This document shows positions 1 to 7,678 of a stretch of 11,072 nt of DNA, piece by piece. Location: contig BCJJ01000132.1 of assembly GCA_039545355.1 (NCBI GenBank), positions 1-11,072 of the forward strand, written 5' to 3'. Origin of the DNA: Trichosporon coremiiforme. Its lineage: Eukaryota; Basidiomycota; Tremellomycetes; Trichosporonales; Trichosporonaceae. Numbering within the stretch: the first letter of the stretch is position 1; each line of letters begins with the position of its first letter. The position numbers and the translations under genes are program-made. Below the pieces are notes generated by a model that was given only the letters and a program-made list of their open reading frames with translations, was not told where the DNA came from and did not search any database.

Positions 1-95
1 AGCCTATGCAGCCTATGCAGCCTATGCAGCCTATGCAGCCTATGCAGCCTATGCAGCCTATGCAGCCTATGCAGCCTATGCAGCCTATGCAGCCT
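1..95. repeat. 9-bp minisatellite, 10 perfect units plus a partial unit
   Basis: The unit AGCCTATGC repeats ten times without a mismatch (1-90), then a partial AGCCT follows. The array runs off the left edge, so its full length is unknown. Because the period is divisible by three, all three plus frames stay open through it: Ser-Leu-Cys in frame 1, Ala-Tyr-Ala in frame 2 and Pro-Met-Gln in frame 3. The Pro-Met-Gln frame continues as P-Q-P-I-T-P-A-C and stops at 117-119. It could therefore be the C-terminal end of a gene entering from the left, or simply an intergenic minisatellite. Perfect identity between units implies recent expansion or active homogenisation. Confidence 0.95.
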
Positions 96-952
96 CAGCC
101 CATCACTCCTGCATGCTGAGAGGAGCAGAGCTACGGAGCCACATCTCTTGGGGGTGCGTAGTGGCGTGCCGATTCGGCTGAGTGCGACACGAGCAGTCAC
201 GAGGTATGCGGGCGTCAGCCCAGATCCGCACCCATGCCGGGATCCGGGTCTATGGGGCGCGCCGGGGCGCGAGTCGCGGGAAGGGCTCCATCTCGTAGTC
301 GATCGTCGACGCGATAGGTGCGGGGTGCGGGACTGAGCTCAGGTCCGCACCATGCCCCACTTGCCCCGCTTGTGTTCTTGCCGGCTGGGCTCGAGGCGAT
401 CTGCACGTTCTGGGCCGTGCTGCATGTTCGAGACCAGACGGCCAGTGAAGCGAGGCTTGTCCCTTGTCCCCTTCTCTGCAGCCTCCGGAGACCCGAGTAG
501 CAAGACGGTCAAGTGATGAGGAGCGGGAGAGGTTCGGTGCGCTGTACGGAGTTATGGCGATTTCGGCGCCGCTGGACACGGGAGGCGGTGCCAAGCAACG
601 CCTCACTTTTGACAGCGGGGTGAGAGCCGCCGCTCCCAAACCTCATGGGTACGTGGACACGGGTGCGGTCACCTCCGAACCCAGCACTTTGTCACCTGTG
701 TGCCACTTGCATTATGATGTGAGACGCAGAGGAGCTTGGCTCAACGTGTGCCTATTCAGCCGACCGTTTTCCATACAGCCCCGGTGTAACGACACGGTCA
801 CGGGGTGTGCTGATGTGACCAGTGTCTGGAGCTAGAAGAGTGGCACAGACAATGCGACGAGGGCGGCTGCGTCCTGCATTCAAGGCGGACGGTGCAGTGC
901 AAGTATGTGAAAGTCAGTCACGTCAGCGCCGAGTCACGATCAAACTGACTGG

Positions 953-984
953 CCCGAACAGCCCGAACAGCCCGAACATTCGGG
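953..984. repeat. three 9-bp direct repeats ending in a hairpin
   Basis: CCCGAACAG occurs at 953-961 and 962-970 and as CCCGAACAT at 971-979. The last copy forms an inverted repeat with the following bases: CCCGAA (971-976), a 2-base spacer, then TTCGGG (979-984). The array is short and may be a slippage product; no function is evident. Confidence 0.8.
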
Positions 985-1462
985 GTAGCCAGCGGAGTGG
1001 ATCGGTCTTGGATATACTGACAGCTGTGCCAAGCCGGTCTCTCCAGTCTCTCTTTGGGCCGAGGATGTTGGGGACGTCGGGGTCTGGTGCAGCAGTGGTA
1101 CGCGGACGCCCGCGTCGGTCACGACAAGAGTCAGTCCATTGAGCCAGTCTAAGGTCGGCCACGTGATTCCATTGAAGACGACGATCCCCGATGTCCAAGC
1201 ATTCCGCGGGCAACCCCTTGAGGTGTCTTGAGAGCTCCTGCGAGGCTCCTGCAACACGCAGGAGCTTTTCCTGCAGATAGATGCCTGATGAATGCCCAAG
1301 ACTGTGTCAGCCAGCGTCAGCCAGTGTGAGCATCAGCACCACTGTCCTGGAACGTCCTCATCAGTAGGGCAGCAATGCGGCACTGTGCCGAGGATACCCC
1401 GGGCACGACAAGCATGCAACGCAGGATGCGACCCGTGCACCAACAGGATGTAGTGGGTTGGT

Positions 1463-1540
1463 CGCCCTCCAGTCGCCCGCCAGCCGCCCTCCAGTCGCCA
1501 TCGATTGAGCCAGATGGAGTCAGACCGAGCCAGAGGGACT
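1463..1540. repeat. short imperfect direct repeats with period near 20-22 bp
   Basis: The 15-mer CGCCCTCCAGTCGCC occurs exactly at 1463-1477 and again at 1485-1499, a 22-bp period. Immediately after, GAGCCAGATGGAG (1507-1519) is echoed 20 bases later as GAGCCAGAGGGAC (1527-1539). This is a local, low-copy repeat cluster in a gene-free stretch. Confidence 0.7.
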
Positions 1541-2759
1541 CTCATCGCAGCCACGCGGTGATCTGCGTTGGACTAACTTGCATTGCATTCCCCCGATGAG
1601 GGTGCTACGAGGTATACGCAAAAGTGTATCCCTTCAAATGCGCAGCATTCAGTTCAGCCATGGAAATCAGTGCCAGTCCGAATACAAACGAGGCTCATAG
1701 ACTCCGGCGACTCCGACGATGGTGTGGCTTGCGAGCTTTGATTTGGGTACTCTTTTGAGCCTGCTTTAGTCCAAAAGCTCGTCCACTTTCAGTGCTAGAT
1801 CACGGAGAGAGCATTCCGCACTTGAGAGATGAGTAAGGTGCTGCTAGAGTTGCATGGCGCGCGTGGGGCGCGTTGCGGGCGCGTGCTGGCGCGTTTGAGT
1901 TTGGACTGGTGGGCGTGCGGATCTGCACCGTGTCCAATTGAGGTGCACAGGGGTCCGTTGTCCTTCTTCAGTGGCGAGGAATGGTCTTCGCTTCGGGATG
2001 CCTATTGCTGTCGCTCTACCTTTGTAGCATTGAGCAGCATGAGAAACATGGGGCAATGCCAGGGCACCAGCAAGATGGGCAAGGGGGAGGAGGCGATGGC
2101 CGCCTGAAGTTTCGCAAAGCCTTCAAGGACGCATCGGGGCGACTTCGGGCGTATCGCTCTCGGTAAGCAGAGGCAGCATCGGACATGGCATCGGCCGGGG
2201 GAGTGGGCAGACGCCACATTCCACAGTCCTCCTCGTACATGCCAGCCAACGCCTGCCCAAGCGTCCGCCCATCGTTCACCCTATGCAGCCAATGGCTCCA
2301 GAGATTGCCCTCGGTGGCCCCTCGTGGCGCCGCCTCGAGCCCCGGACCCTGGGAGAACAATAACATCGATGGTACGCTCGAGCGTGCTCTGGCACTTTCG
2401 TCCTTGCTCTTCCTTTCAGTGTCAGCATGCGGGCAGGTCGATGTCGCTCGCTAACCCTCGCTAACGCGCGCGGCTCGCAAGGCTCAGCGGAATGAACAAT
2501 GCATGGCGGATCGCCCAGTGGGCCTCTCCTCAATTCAGTGTGCCTGTGGTGGTCAGTGGTAGCTCAGCGAAGAGGACAGCAGTCCGCATCGGAGCGTCCG
2601 GTGCGGCGTCGCGTTGGGTCGCAATCCGCGTTGCAACAACGAGTAAGCGACAGTCGTAGTCTCGCTCGGTGTGTGGAGTGCGGGATTTTTGGATCTCGGT
2701 CGCTCGGTTGGGTGGAGGACAGAAGCAAGGGAAGCATGTGCTCGTGGAAAAGTCGGACC

Positions 2760-2769
2760 TACTTAAACA
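2760..2769 (+). promoter_or_regulatory. weak TATA-like element upstream of the 147-aa gene
   Basis: TACTTAAACA is the most AT-rich island within about 300 bases upstream of the ATG at 3017. It would give a leader of roughly 200-230 bases. The sequence between it and the ATG is rich in C and T, as in many fungal leaders, and includes a duplicated AGACTACT at 2881-2896. The call rests on position and composition only. Confidence 0.25.
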
Positions 2770-3016
2770 TGACACAACGGAAGCGTCGACCCCATCCGTC
2801 TCACGTTGAGATTCAGTCAACCTTAGCATTTACGACTTCCTCCCCGTCCAGCCGCTTGCCGACTAGCCTGACCAGCCTCTAGACTACTAGACTACTGCTA
2901 CCGCCTTGGATACACATTTGCACAACTCTACTCTCAACACCACACACTCCTCGACGCTCGACATATCGAAGCTCGCTGCTAGCGCTCTTCCCAGCTCTCA
3001 GCTCGCTCCACTCGCA

Positions 3017-3460
3017 ATGTGCCACCCTTCTTCAACCACCACCGCTGGACCCAGCCGCCCGATTGCGATCGCGCTGCCGACGGCCAAGTTCCACCCTGTC
3101 ACCGTCGCCTTTGAGACGCTCGAGACGCCCGCGCTCTCCCCTTCCTCGATCGAGGGCGACAGCTACTTCGCCTTCACACTGGGCTCTCGCCCGTCTTCCT
3201 CTGGCTCCTCTGGCCTCCGCACACCCATGGCTACCCTCGTCGCCTCCACGCCCATAGCGCACCCCAAGTCCCAGACGGGCGAGGGGTATACCACCGCCGA
3301 CGGCAGGGTGAAGCAGATCGAGGCGCAGCTCGAGGAGCTCGGGCTCGAGCTCGAGGACGTGCCCGAGGACATCATAGAGCTGCTCCTCGCCGCCGCCGAG
3401 CTGCAAGATGGGGGGGAGGCGCTGCGCCTGCACCTCCAGAATCTCGGTGAGGTGCTCTAA
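3017..3460 (+). CDS. hypothetical protein, 147 aa, Ser/Pro-rich with acidic helical C-terminus
   Basis: I do not recognise a family. The start is the first ATG in the frame (3017, with G at -3); the frame is open further upstream only without an ATG. Codons are strongly biased to G or C in the third position (for example GAG, CTC, GCC and ATC runs), which separates this ORF from chance ORFs. Residues 1-90 are Ser/Thr/Pro-rich and probably disordered, with TP or SP at T38, S41, T69 and T78. Residues 97-130 change sharply to a charged Leu/Glu-rich stretch with heptad-like leucines (V-K-Q-I-E-A-Q-L-E-E-L), suggesting a short amphipathic helix or coiled coil, and residues 133-147 form another helix-prone tail. 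There is no signal peptide or membrane segment, so a cytosolic or nuclear location is likely. A GTGAG at 3447 could be a 5' splice site to a CAG at 3571-3573; that form would end at 3752, but its added codons lack the bias, so I prefer the unspliced form. Confidence 0.8.
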   Translation: MCHPSSTTTAGPSRPIAIALPTAKFHPVTVAFETLETPALSPSSIEGDSYFAFTLGSRPSSSGSSGLRTPMATLVASTPIAHPKSQTGEGYTTADGRVKQIEAQLEELGLELEDVPEDIIELLLAAAELQDGGEALRLHLQNLGEVL

Positions 3461-3522
3461 GCCGCGCCCATTCACCTGCAACGATTCGGGCACGATCCGC
3501 GCATTGATCGGCCCTTCTCGCC

Positions 3523-3557
3523 CTGTGATCTGTGACCTGTGGCCTGTGACGTGTGAC
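3523..3557. repeat. 7-bp imperfect tandem repeat, five units
   Basis: Five consecutive 7-mers read CTGTGAT, CTGTGAC, CTGTGGC, CTGTGAC, GTGTGAC. The array begins about 60 bases after the stop codon of the 147-aa gene, so it is probably transcribed in its 3' UTR. A role is not evident. Confidence 0.85.
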
Positions 3558-3750
3558 GGCCCTTGTCGTTCAGAAGGATGGTCTGAACTTCGGCGGGAGT
3601 CACACTTCGGAGCGTCGCACCTGGGCCGCAGCCCGAAACGATCGAGACCGGCTCGCACCCGCAATGCAATATGGACGGTCCGAGCCGCACTCGAATCACC
3701 CCCGCGCCCCCCGGCGCAGTCAAAAGCATCCATCAAATCTAGTTTACCAT

Positions 3751-3768
3751 AGCAAGTTTAGCAAGTTT
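3751..3768. repeat. 9-bp direct duplication in an AT-rich patch
   Basis: AGCAAGTTT occurs twice back to back (3751-3759 and 3760-3768), preceded by AGTTTACCAT and followed by AGCATCAATAGT. This is one of the most AT-rich patches nearby and could lie near the 3' processing region of the upstream gene; that placement is a guess. Confidence 0.7.
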
Positions 3769-3879
3769 AGCATCAATAGTAACATACACGCATACACGAC
3801 ATTTCACCCACGACAGAAGGGAGGGCTGGAAGAGATCTGGACCGCGAAACGTGTCGAAACGCCAGGGGCAGCAATCCTT

Positions 3880-3944
3880 GATAAGTCACCTCCGCTCCCA
3901 TCGGCTCCGGCTCCGCGCGGACCACCCAGACAACGGCCCTTATC
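3880..3944. promoter_or_regulatory. inverted pair of GATA-factor sites
   Basis: GATAAG at 3880-3885 and its reverse complement CTTATC at 3939-3944 lie 53 bases apart. Both fit the HGATAR core bound by fungal GATA factors, which control nitrogen, iron or light responses. They are followed by a C/T-rich tract and an ATG with A at -3 at 4143, so they could drive a cryptic transcript. Two six-base matches are weak evidence. Confidence 0.25.
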
Positions 3945-4142
3945 TTTGCTCCCCGCCGCCATTCAACCACTGAATCATAGATCGTAGAGGATAATACACG
4001 CACTCCTCAGGCCTATTGTTGTAGATACACACGTTTTTGCATTGATCTTTGGTCTGGTCTCCCCGCGCTTTCCTTTAGACTTCCATTGAACTTGTTTGAC
4101 TTCGATTGATCTCGCTTTCCATTGCGTCCGTCGCGTCGTACC

Positions 4143-4235
4143 ATGACGCGCGGCGCAGGGAATAGACTGCACCTCCGGCGGGTGACAGCTGACCGACCTG
4201 GAGCGAGGCACGGGGAGCAGGTGGCAGCAAGGTGA
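4143..4235 (+). CDS. possible 30-codon small ORF behind a leader-like tract
   Basis: The ATG at 4143 has a favourable context (ACC before it) and follows about 100 bases of C/T-rich sequence that resembles a 5' leader. It opens a 30-codon frame ending in TGA at 4233-4235. The peptide is Arg/Gly-rich with no recognisable motif. It may be a real microprotein, the first exon of a gene whose introns I could not place, or chance. I include it only because leader, start context and upstream GATA sites coincide. Confidence 0.12.
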   Translation: MTRGAGNRLHLRRVTADRPGARHGEQVAAR

Positions 4236-4973
4236 CTGGAGGTTTGTCGTGACCTGAAAAGGGCGAGGTACGGGGATTTCGTGGTGCGAAGTGCTTCTGA
4301 AACGTGGTGAAACGCACGAGGCACGCACCAGCATTGCTTCCATTGTCTTTGATCCACCTCCACCGCCTTCTCACGAGTGTGTCACTCAACTTAGTCTCAC
4401 ACAGTCAGATCGGATCAGACCCCGCGGGCCGCGTGTCATGATGGGCGCGGGACGCCTCCGAGGACCAGAGGACCAGAGGCGCGTGCCTCGCCGCGCTCAG
4501 ACACAAACTCATCTGTTTCGTAGCTGTCTGCTCCAATGCACTGGCTCACTAGCTATGGCTCTGGCTCGATCGCACTGCAGAGAAGACTGGACCGCAGGTC
4601 GCCTCGTGACTTAGCCTTCAGAAGCATACCGGGACGCTGCGAGGTGGAGCTTTCTGTGCACTTCAATTCTTCCGCCTCGCTGTTAACGACACTCTTCCGT
4701 AGCCTTCTCATGTCCACAGTGATAACTGACAGCTGACCTACTAACTCTCACGAACTGGAGATCCCTGCGCAGCCGTTATCGCAGCACTCGGCATGCCCGA
4801 TCGTCTCCCGACCACAGCCCACAGCACACACGCAGTCGACAGAGCCTCGTCGAACCAGCCCACCAGCCTCACGTCCGACAGTCCGACAAACAACGGACTA
4901 CGGCCAAAACAAGGTCGGTGCCCATAGCTCACCGCTATTGTCTTGCACGCCCCAACGGCGATGCGGCGCGGGG

Positions 4974-4987
4974 GCGCGGCGCCGCGC
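4974..4987. repeat. 14-bp perfect GC palindrome
   Basis: GCGCGGCGCCGCGC is self-complementary and sits in an almost pure G/C block (about 4963-4993). Three spaced copies of CGGCAC follow at 5011, 5022 and 5033, with an 11-bp period. The block is about 480 bases upstream of the 349-aa gene and may belong to its promoter region. No factor is assigned. Confidence 0.6.
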
Positions 4988-5466
4988 GCGCCGAGGCACA
5001 CAGAACACAACGGCACAACAGCGGCACAACAACGGCACGACTCACCCGCCTTCAACACACCAGGCTGCCGGGCGGCCAGACCCAAGTATACATGTAGCCT
5101 TTACGCTTTCCTGCGAGGCGTACGCCCCCCTCATTCTCTACTCCGCACTAAACGACGCCGTCGACGAGTGCTGGCTTACAAGGTCCAGTCCTGTGTGGCG
5201 GCGAAGGATTCCGAAGGAACCGGTCTGCATTCCAGCTGAACAACATCGAAGACGGTTGCGACAAGTGAAAGACAACGCCAGCGTGCTACGACGGAAGAAA
5301 GACAAAAGAACCAACCAACGACGGCAGAAGCAAGACGGACACAGAGAAGCAGTTGACGGCGCGTGACTCGACTCTCTCGCGACCGCTCTCGTCCTTGCGA
5401 CACTGGACATTCATTGTCTCGTTACTTCGACACGCTTACGACACACCCACTCCTCCCCTCGACGTC

Positions 5467-6516
5467 ATGAACGACGTCCTTCCCCTCCCTCCCGCGCACC
5501 CCTTCTCGCAAGGCCTGCCGCGACCACCGACCCCGGACCACCTGCGGCGGCGCCCTCCTTCTTCCTCGTTATCCTCAAAATCGCTCCCTCCACTCCCTAC
5601 AGTCCGGCGCGCACCCTCCGCGGCCAGCTGCGCCGCCAGCGTCCGTTCCCTCGGCTCCCTCCTCGCCCCCGAGAGGCGGAAAAGACTGAGTCTGCACAAC
5701 TACTTTCTCGACATTGACATTGAGTATGCGCGCCGCGACGTGCCGCGGCCAAAAATCATTGTCACGGTTGTGCGGCCGAGTCCGACCGAGGACAACTTGT
5801 CCATGAAAGACCGCATCGGGCGGTCCATACCGGAGACGGTGGAGGTGTTGCAGGGGATAGACGAGTGGGAGCCGGAGGACGGAGACCACGAGATCGAAGA
5901 GGGGTTGTCGGAGGGCCACGGAGAGCACGGGGAGTTCGGTGAGAGAAGCGAAGATGAGCGACCGGATATCGTGATTCGGCGCGAGAACAGCAGGGAGAGC
6001 AAGCGCGAACGCAGGCGCATGTTCCATGCCAGTTTGGAGCGGCTTGCGATCCTCGAGCGCATGCTGGAGGACACGGACTCGGACATTGAGCGCGAGCGCC
6101 GCCCACCACCCGGACTGCAGGGTGGACCGATGTCGGCGCCCGTCGCGCATGCACCCAAGCTAGTGCTCGAGGCGGACCTACGCCGCGCCAAGTCGCTCGA
6201 GTACCATCCCTACGCCTCTCCCATCACTTCGTTGCTCGGGCACAGTGGGCCGGGAGAAAGCAGCGGCGAGTCGTCCGAGCACCTGAACTTCGAGTATCTC
6301 CTCTCGCCTGCCGAGATCACCGAAGAAACTGTGGGCCGGTTCGAGCTCCCGGCGCTTGAGTTCGGACCTAGGTTAGGCATCAGTTTGAAGCGGGACTGGG
6401 AGGCGTTAGTCGACCTCCCCGAGGAGGAGGACGTGCTCGAGCTGGGCGCGCTGCTGATGCCGGACATCAGGGGCGAGTGGCGGCATCCGTTTGCCGTGGC
6501 CGCCGAGGGATGTTGA
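5467..6516 (+). CDS. hypothetical protein, 349 aa, proline-rich N-terminus and acidic centre, possibly nuclear
   Basis: I do not recognise a family. ATG 5467 (G at -3) is the first ATG of the frame, behind a C/T-rich leader; codons are strongly G/C-ending. Residues 1-55 are Pro/Ser/Arg-rich and include K-S-L-P-P-L-P (38-44), a fit to the class I SH3-ligand pattern. Residues 70-73 (R-R-K-R) are a possible monopartite nuclear signal, and R-R (171-172) with K-R-E-R-R-R (179-184) a possible bipartite one. Residues 75-103 (S-L-H-N-Y-F to I-I-V-T-V-V) look like an ordered strand-forming patch. Residues 123-170 are very acidic with G-E-H-G-E-F-G-E-R, and 185-210 form a charged helix. Residues 270-345 hold further acidic and hydrophobic clusters. 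There is no signal peptide or membrane segment. It converges with the minus-strand gene ending at 6633. A nuclear scaffold or regulatory role is only a guess. Confidence 0.88.
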   Translation: MNDVLPLPPAHPFSQGLPRPPTPDHLRRRPPSSSLSSKSLPPLPTVRRAPSAASCAASVRSLGSLLAPERRKRLSLHNYFLDIDIEYARRDVPRPKIIVTVVRPSPTEDNLSMKDRIGRSIPETVEVLQGIDEWEPEDGDHEIEEGLSEGHGEHGEFGERSEDERPDIVIRRENSRESKRERRRMFHASLERLAILERMLEDTDSDIERERRPPPGLQGGPMSAPVAHAPKLVLEADLRRAKSLEYHPYASPITSLLGHSGPGESSGESSEHLNFEYLLSPAEITEETVGRFELPALEFGPRLGISLKRDWEALVDLPEEEDVLELGALLMPDIRGEWRHPFAVAAEGC

Positions 6517-6632
6517 TACAGTAGCATTTTACAGATAATACAGTGATGAATCCAGTGTCTAGCCACCTGGCTGCGGAGCTGTGGAGCGGCAGAGCGGCGA
6601 TGTTGCGGGGCTGTCTCGGTACTTGATGTGCG
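6517..6632. terminator. shared 3' region of two convergent genes
   Basis: Only 116 bases separate the two stop codons. An AT-rich patch at about 6519-6545 (with AGATAATA at 6533-6540) is the best candidate for 3' end formation of the plus-strand gene; read on the minus strand it gives TATTATCTG and TGTAAAATG, so it could serve the opposing gene too. No canonical AATAAA is present. Transcript overlap is likely at such a short distance. Confidence 0.35.
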
Positions 6633-7373
6633 TCATCGCTTCTCCTTCATGTCGGGGGAGGGGGTGAGCGGGCCCGACTCGAGCGGGCCGCCGAGTGGGC
6701 CGCCCAGGTCCAGCTTCTTGGGCTGGTACTTTGATTTCGGCGGTGTCGCGTGCAGATTCAGGTCGTACAGGCCTATACTCCTCGGCACGCGGGAGGGCGA
6801 CCAGGCGGCCGGCGGCGTCGGAAGCGAGTTGTATCTCCGCATCGGCTCAGCGAGGAAGCGCACCTTGGCTGCCGGGGCTGGGCTGGCTTGCGAGAGCGGA
6901 GACATGCTCATGTTGAACGCAGAGCCGAGTTTGCGGCTGGATGCTGGCGGGGTGCGCGTCTGCATCGTGCGACAGGACTCACGCGCCTGGCGGGGCGGCT
7001 CGGCGTCCGAGTCGCTGTCGCTGTCGATCGCTCGCGCGAGCGCGCTGTGTGTCCGCGGGGTGTAGGGGGAACCGGAGTGGATGGACGACGGGCCGCCGGT
7101 CGCGCGCGCGAGCGCGTTGTGCGTCTTCGGCGTGTATGAGGGCGAGACATTTGAGCGCCACTTGGAGATGCGCTCGCTCTTGCGCAGGTGGAACGTCGGT
7201 GAGTCGGTCGTCGGCTCGCCCTCGTCACCGGCGCAGGCGGAGAGATTGGTCGCGAACCCGCGCGACCGGCGGAGGGGGGAGTCGCTGGGGCCGACGTCGC
7301 GGTCCGCGTATGGCGAGGGAGGGGCGGAGGTCCGCGGGCGGCTGGAACGGGGAGGCGTCGCGGTCACGGACAT
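6633..7373 (-). CDS. hypothetical protein, 246 aa, rich in Ser/Thr-Pro sites with a duplicated motif; candidate CDK substrate
   Basis: I do not recognise a family. The ATG at 7373 is the first in frame; codons are strongly G/C-ending. There are 16 Ser/Thr-Pro sites: T6, S20, S32, S58, S77, T81, S102, T105, T141, S158, S164, T186, S192, T210, T237 and S239. Three fit the full CDK consensus S/T-P-x-K/R (S32, S192, T210). Residues 77-91 (S-P-S-Y-T-P-K-T-H-N-A-L-A-R-A) and 102-115 (S-P-Y-T-P-R-T-H-S-A-L-A-R-A) are a clear internal duplication. An acidic D-S-D-S-D-S-D run (117-123) follows. The C-terminus has basic P-P-K-S-K-Y-Q-P-K-K (211-220) and a G-G-P-L repeat (224-231). There is no membrane segment or signal peptide. 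Two ACGCGT boxes lie upstream. Regulation by or of the cell cycle is inference from these features. Confidence 0.88.
   Translation of the reverse strand: MSVTATPPRSSRPRTSAPPSPYADRDVGPSDSPLRRSRGFATNLSACAGDEGEPTTDSPTFHLRKSERISKWRSNVSPSYTPKTHNALARATGGPSSIHSGSPYTPRTHSALARAIDSDSDSDAEPPRQARESCRTMQTRTPPASSRKLGSAFNMSMSPLSQASPAPAAKVRFLAEPMRRYNSLPTPPAAWSPSRVPRSIGLYDLNLHATPPKSKYQPKKLDLGGPLGGPLESGPLTPSPDMKEKR
7029..7145 (-). repeat. intragenic duplication encoding the Y-T-P-[KR]-T-H-x-A-L-A-R-A motif
   Basis: Segments 7101-7145 and 7029-7070 encode near-identical 14-15 residue motifs within the 246-aa minus-strand protein, separated by about 10 codons. Differences at DNA level are mainly synonymous or conservative (Lys/Arg, Asn/Ser), so the motif has apparently been kept by selection. 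The second copy contains a 14-bp perfect palindrome, CGCTCGCGCGAGCG (7029-7042). Confidence 0.85.
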
Positions 7374-7443
7374 GATGGATGGAATGGAGTGGAGATGGGA
7401 AGGGAAGGGGGAGATGAGATGTGGAGATGAGGCTGGGGCCAAA

Positions 7444-7454
7444 GTATATCTTTA
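7444..7454 (-). promoter_or_regulatory. TATA-like element of the 246-aa minus-strand gene
   Basis: Read on the minus strand the sequence is TAAAGATATAC, an AT island in GC-rich surroundings. It ends 71 bases before the ATG at 7373, a suitable distance for a fungal TATA box with a short leader. The minus-strand bases between it and the ATG are rich in C and T. Confidence 0.4.
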
Positions 7455-7469
7455 CGTTACCATCAGCGG

Positions 7470-7475
7470 ACGCGT
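7470..7475 (-). promoter_or_regulatory. ACGCGT, candidate MluI cell-cycle box (proximal)
   Basis: The palindrome ACGCGT is the core bound by the fungal G1/S factor MBF (APSES-domain DNA-binding subunit). It lies about 100 bases upstream of the ATG of the Ser/Thr-Pro-rich gene and just upstream of its TATA-like element. A few such hexamers are expected by chance in a window of this size and composition. Confidence 0.35.
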
Positions 7476-7678
7476 CGCAGGGAGACAGACCTGAGCCTTC
7501 GCGGGGTTTACGTACTCCCCTCGAGGCGAAATGCAAACCAGGCGCGTGCGCGCGCCGCTGCCATTGTTCTGCGCACAAGTGAGCGTGCATGCTCCCGGAG
7601 GTTTACCGCTTTCGTTGCGTTCGCAATTCATGCAGACAAGGCGAGGAACAAAGACAGGCGCCTGATGCCTTGCGCCTG

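Larger units (their letters stand above)
96..2890. other. gene-poor stretch with no supported gene
   Basis: No ORF here combines an ATG start, adequate length and the third-position G/C bias seen in the three clear genes. The frame-1 reading from the minisatellite stays open to 336, but without a recognisable product. Positions 250-350 are GC-rich and read openly on the minus strand in two frames, so a minus-strand terminal exon cannot be excluded. Minus-strand frames across 923-1299 look mildly protein-like, but in two different frames without an ATG-headed model. Short repeats sit at 953-984 and 1463-1540. The last 150 bases probably hold the promoter and leader of the gene starting at 3017. 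Confidence 0.6.
3461..5466. other. 2-kb intergenic stretch between two plus-strand genes
   Basis: It should hold the 3' UTR of the 147-aa gene and the promoter of the 349-aa gene. Inside are a 7-bp tandem repeat (3523-3557), a 9-bp duplication in AT-rich sequence (3751-3768), an inverted pair of GATA sites (3880-3944), a pyrimidine-rich leader-like tract (about 4045-4140) before a well-placed ATG, a 9-bp duplication GAGGACCAG around 4457, and a GC palindrome (4974-4987). Longer open frames exist on both strands, for example 4741-5085 minus, but lack ATG starts or codon bias. Confidence 0.6.

Noticed and set aside
1..95. Regular short repeats considered as a CRISPR array.
   Set aside because: Units are 9 bp with no spacers; it is a simple minisatellite.
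250..350. Minus-strand GC-rich open reading ending at TAG (250-252), codons resembling those of the real genes.
   Set aside because: A second minus frame across the same bases is equally G/C-ending, so the bias reflects local composition; no ATG or upstream exon could be placed.
923..1299. Two overlapping minus-strand frames with protein-like runs, possibly a decayed gene.
   Set aside because: They lie in different frames, lack a supported ATG start or splice sites, show mixed codon use and match no family I know.
1829..2107. 92-codon ATG-headed plus ORF.
   Set aside because: Short, without codon bias or motif, within the size expected by chance.
2553..2640. tRNA-like pieces: a TAGCTCAG resembling an A box and GGTCGCAATCC resembling a B box.
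   Set aside because: The B box has several mismatches, no acceptor stem pairs, and the D-arm order is wrong for a cloverleaf.
4741..5085. 114-codon minus-strand open frame in the promoter region of the 349-aa gene.
   Set aside because: Low-complexity Ala/Cys/Val content, no recognisable domain and no bias; consistent with chance in GC-rich sequence.
6908..7375. Long plus-strand frames opposite the 246-aa gene.
   Set aside because: They mirror the G/C-ending codons of the minus-strand gene; the Arg-rich composition is typical of antisense shadows.
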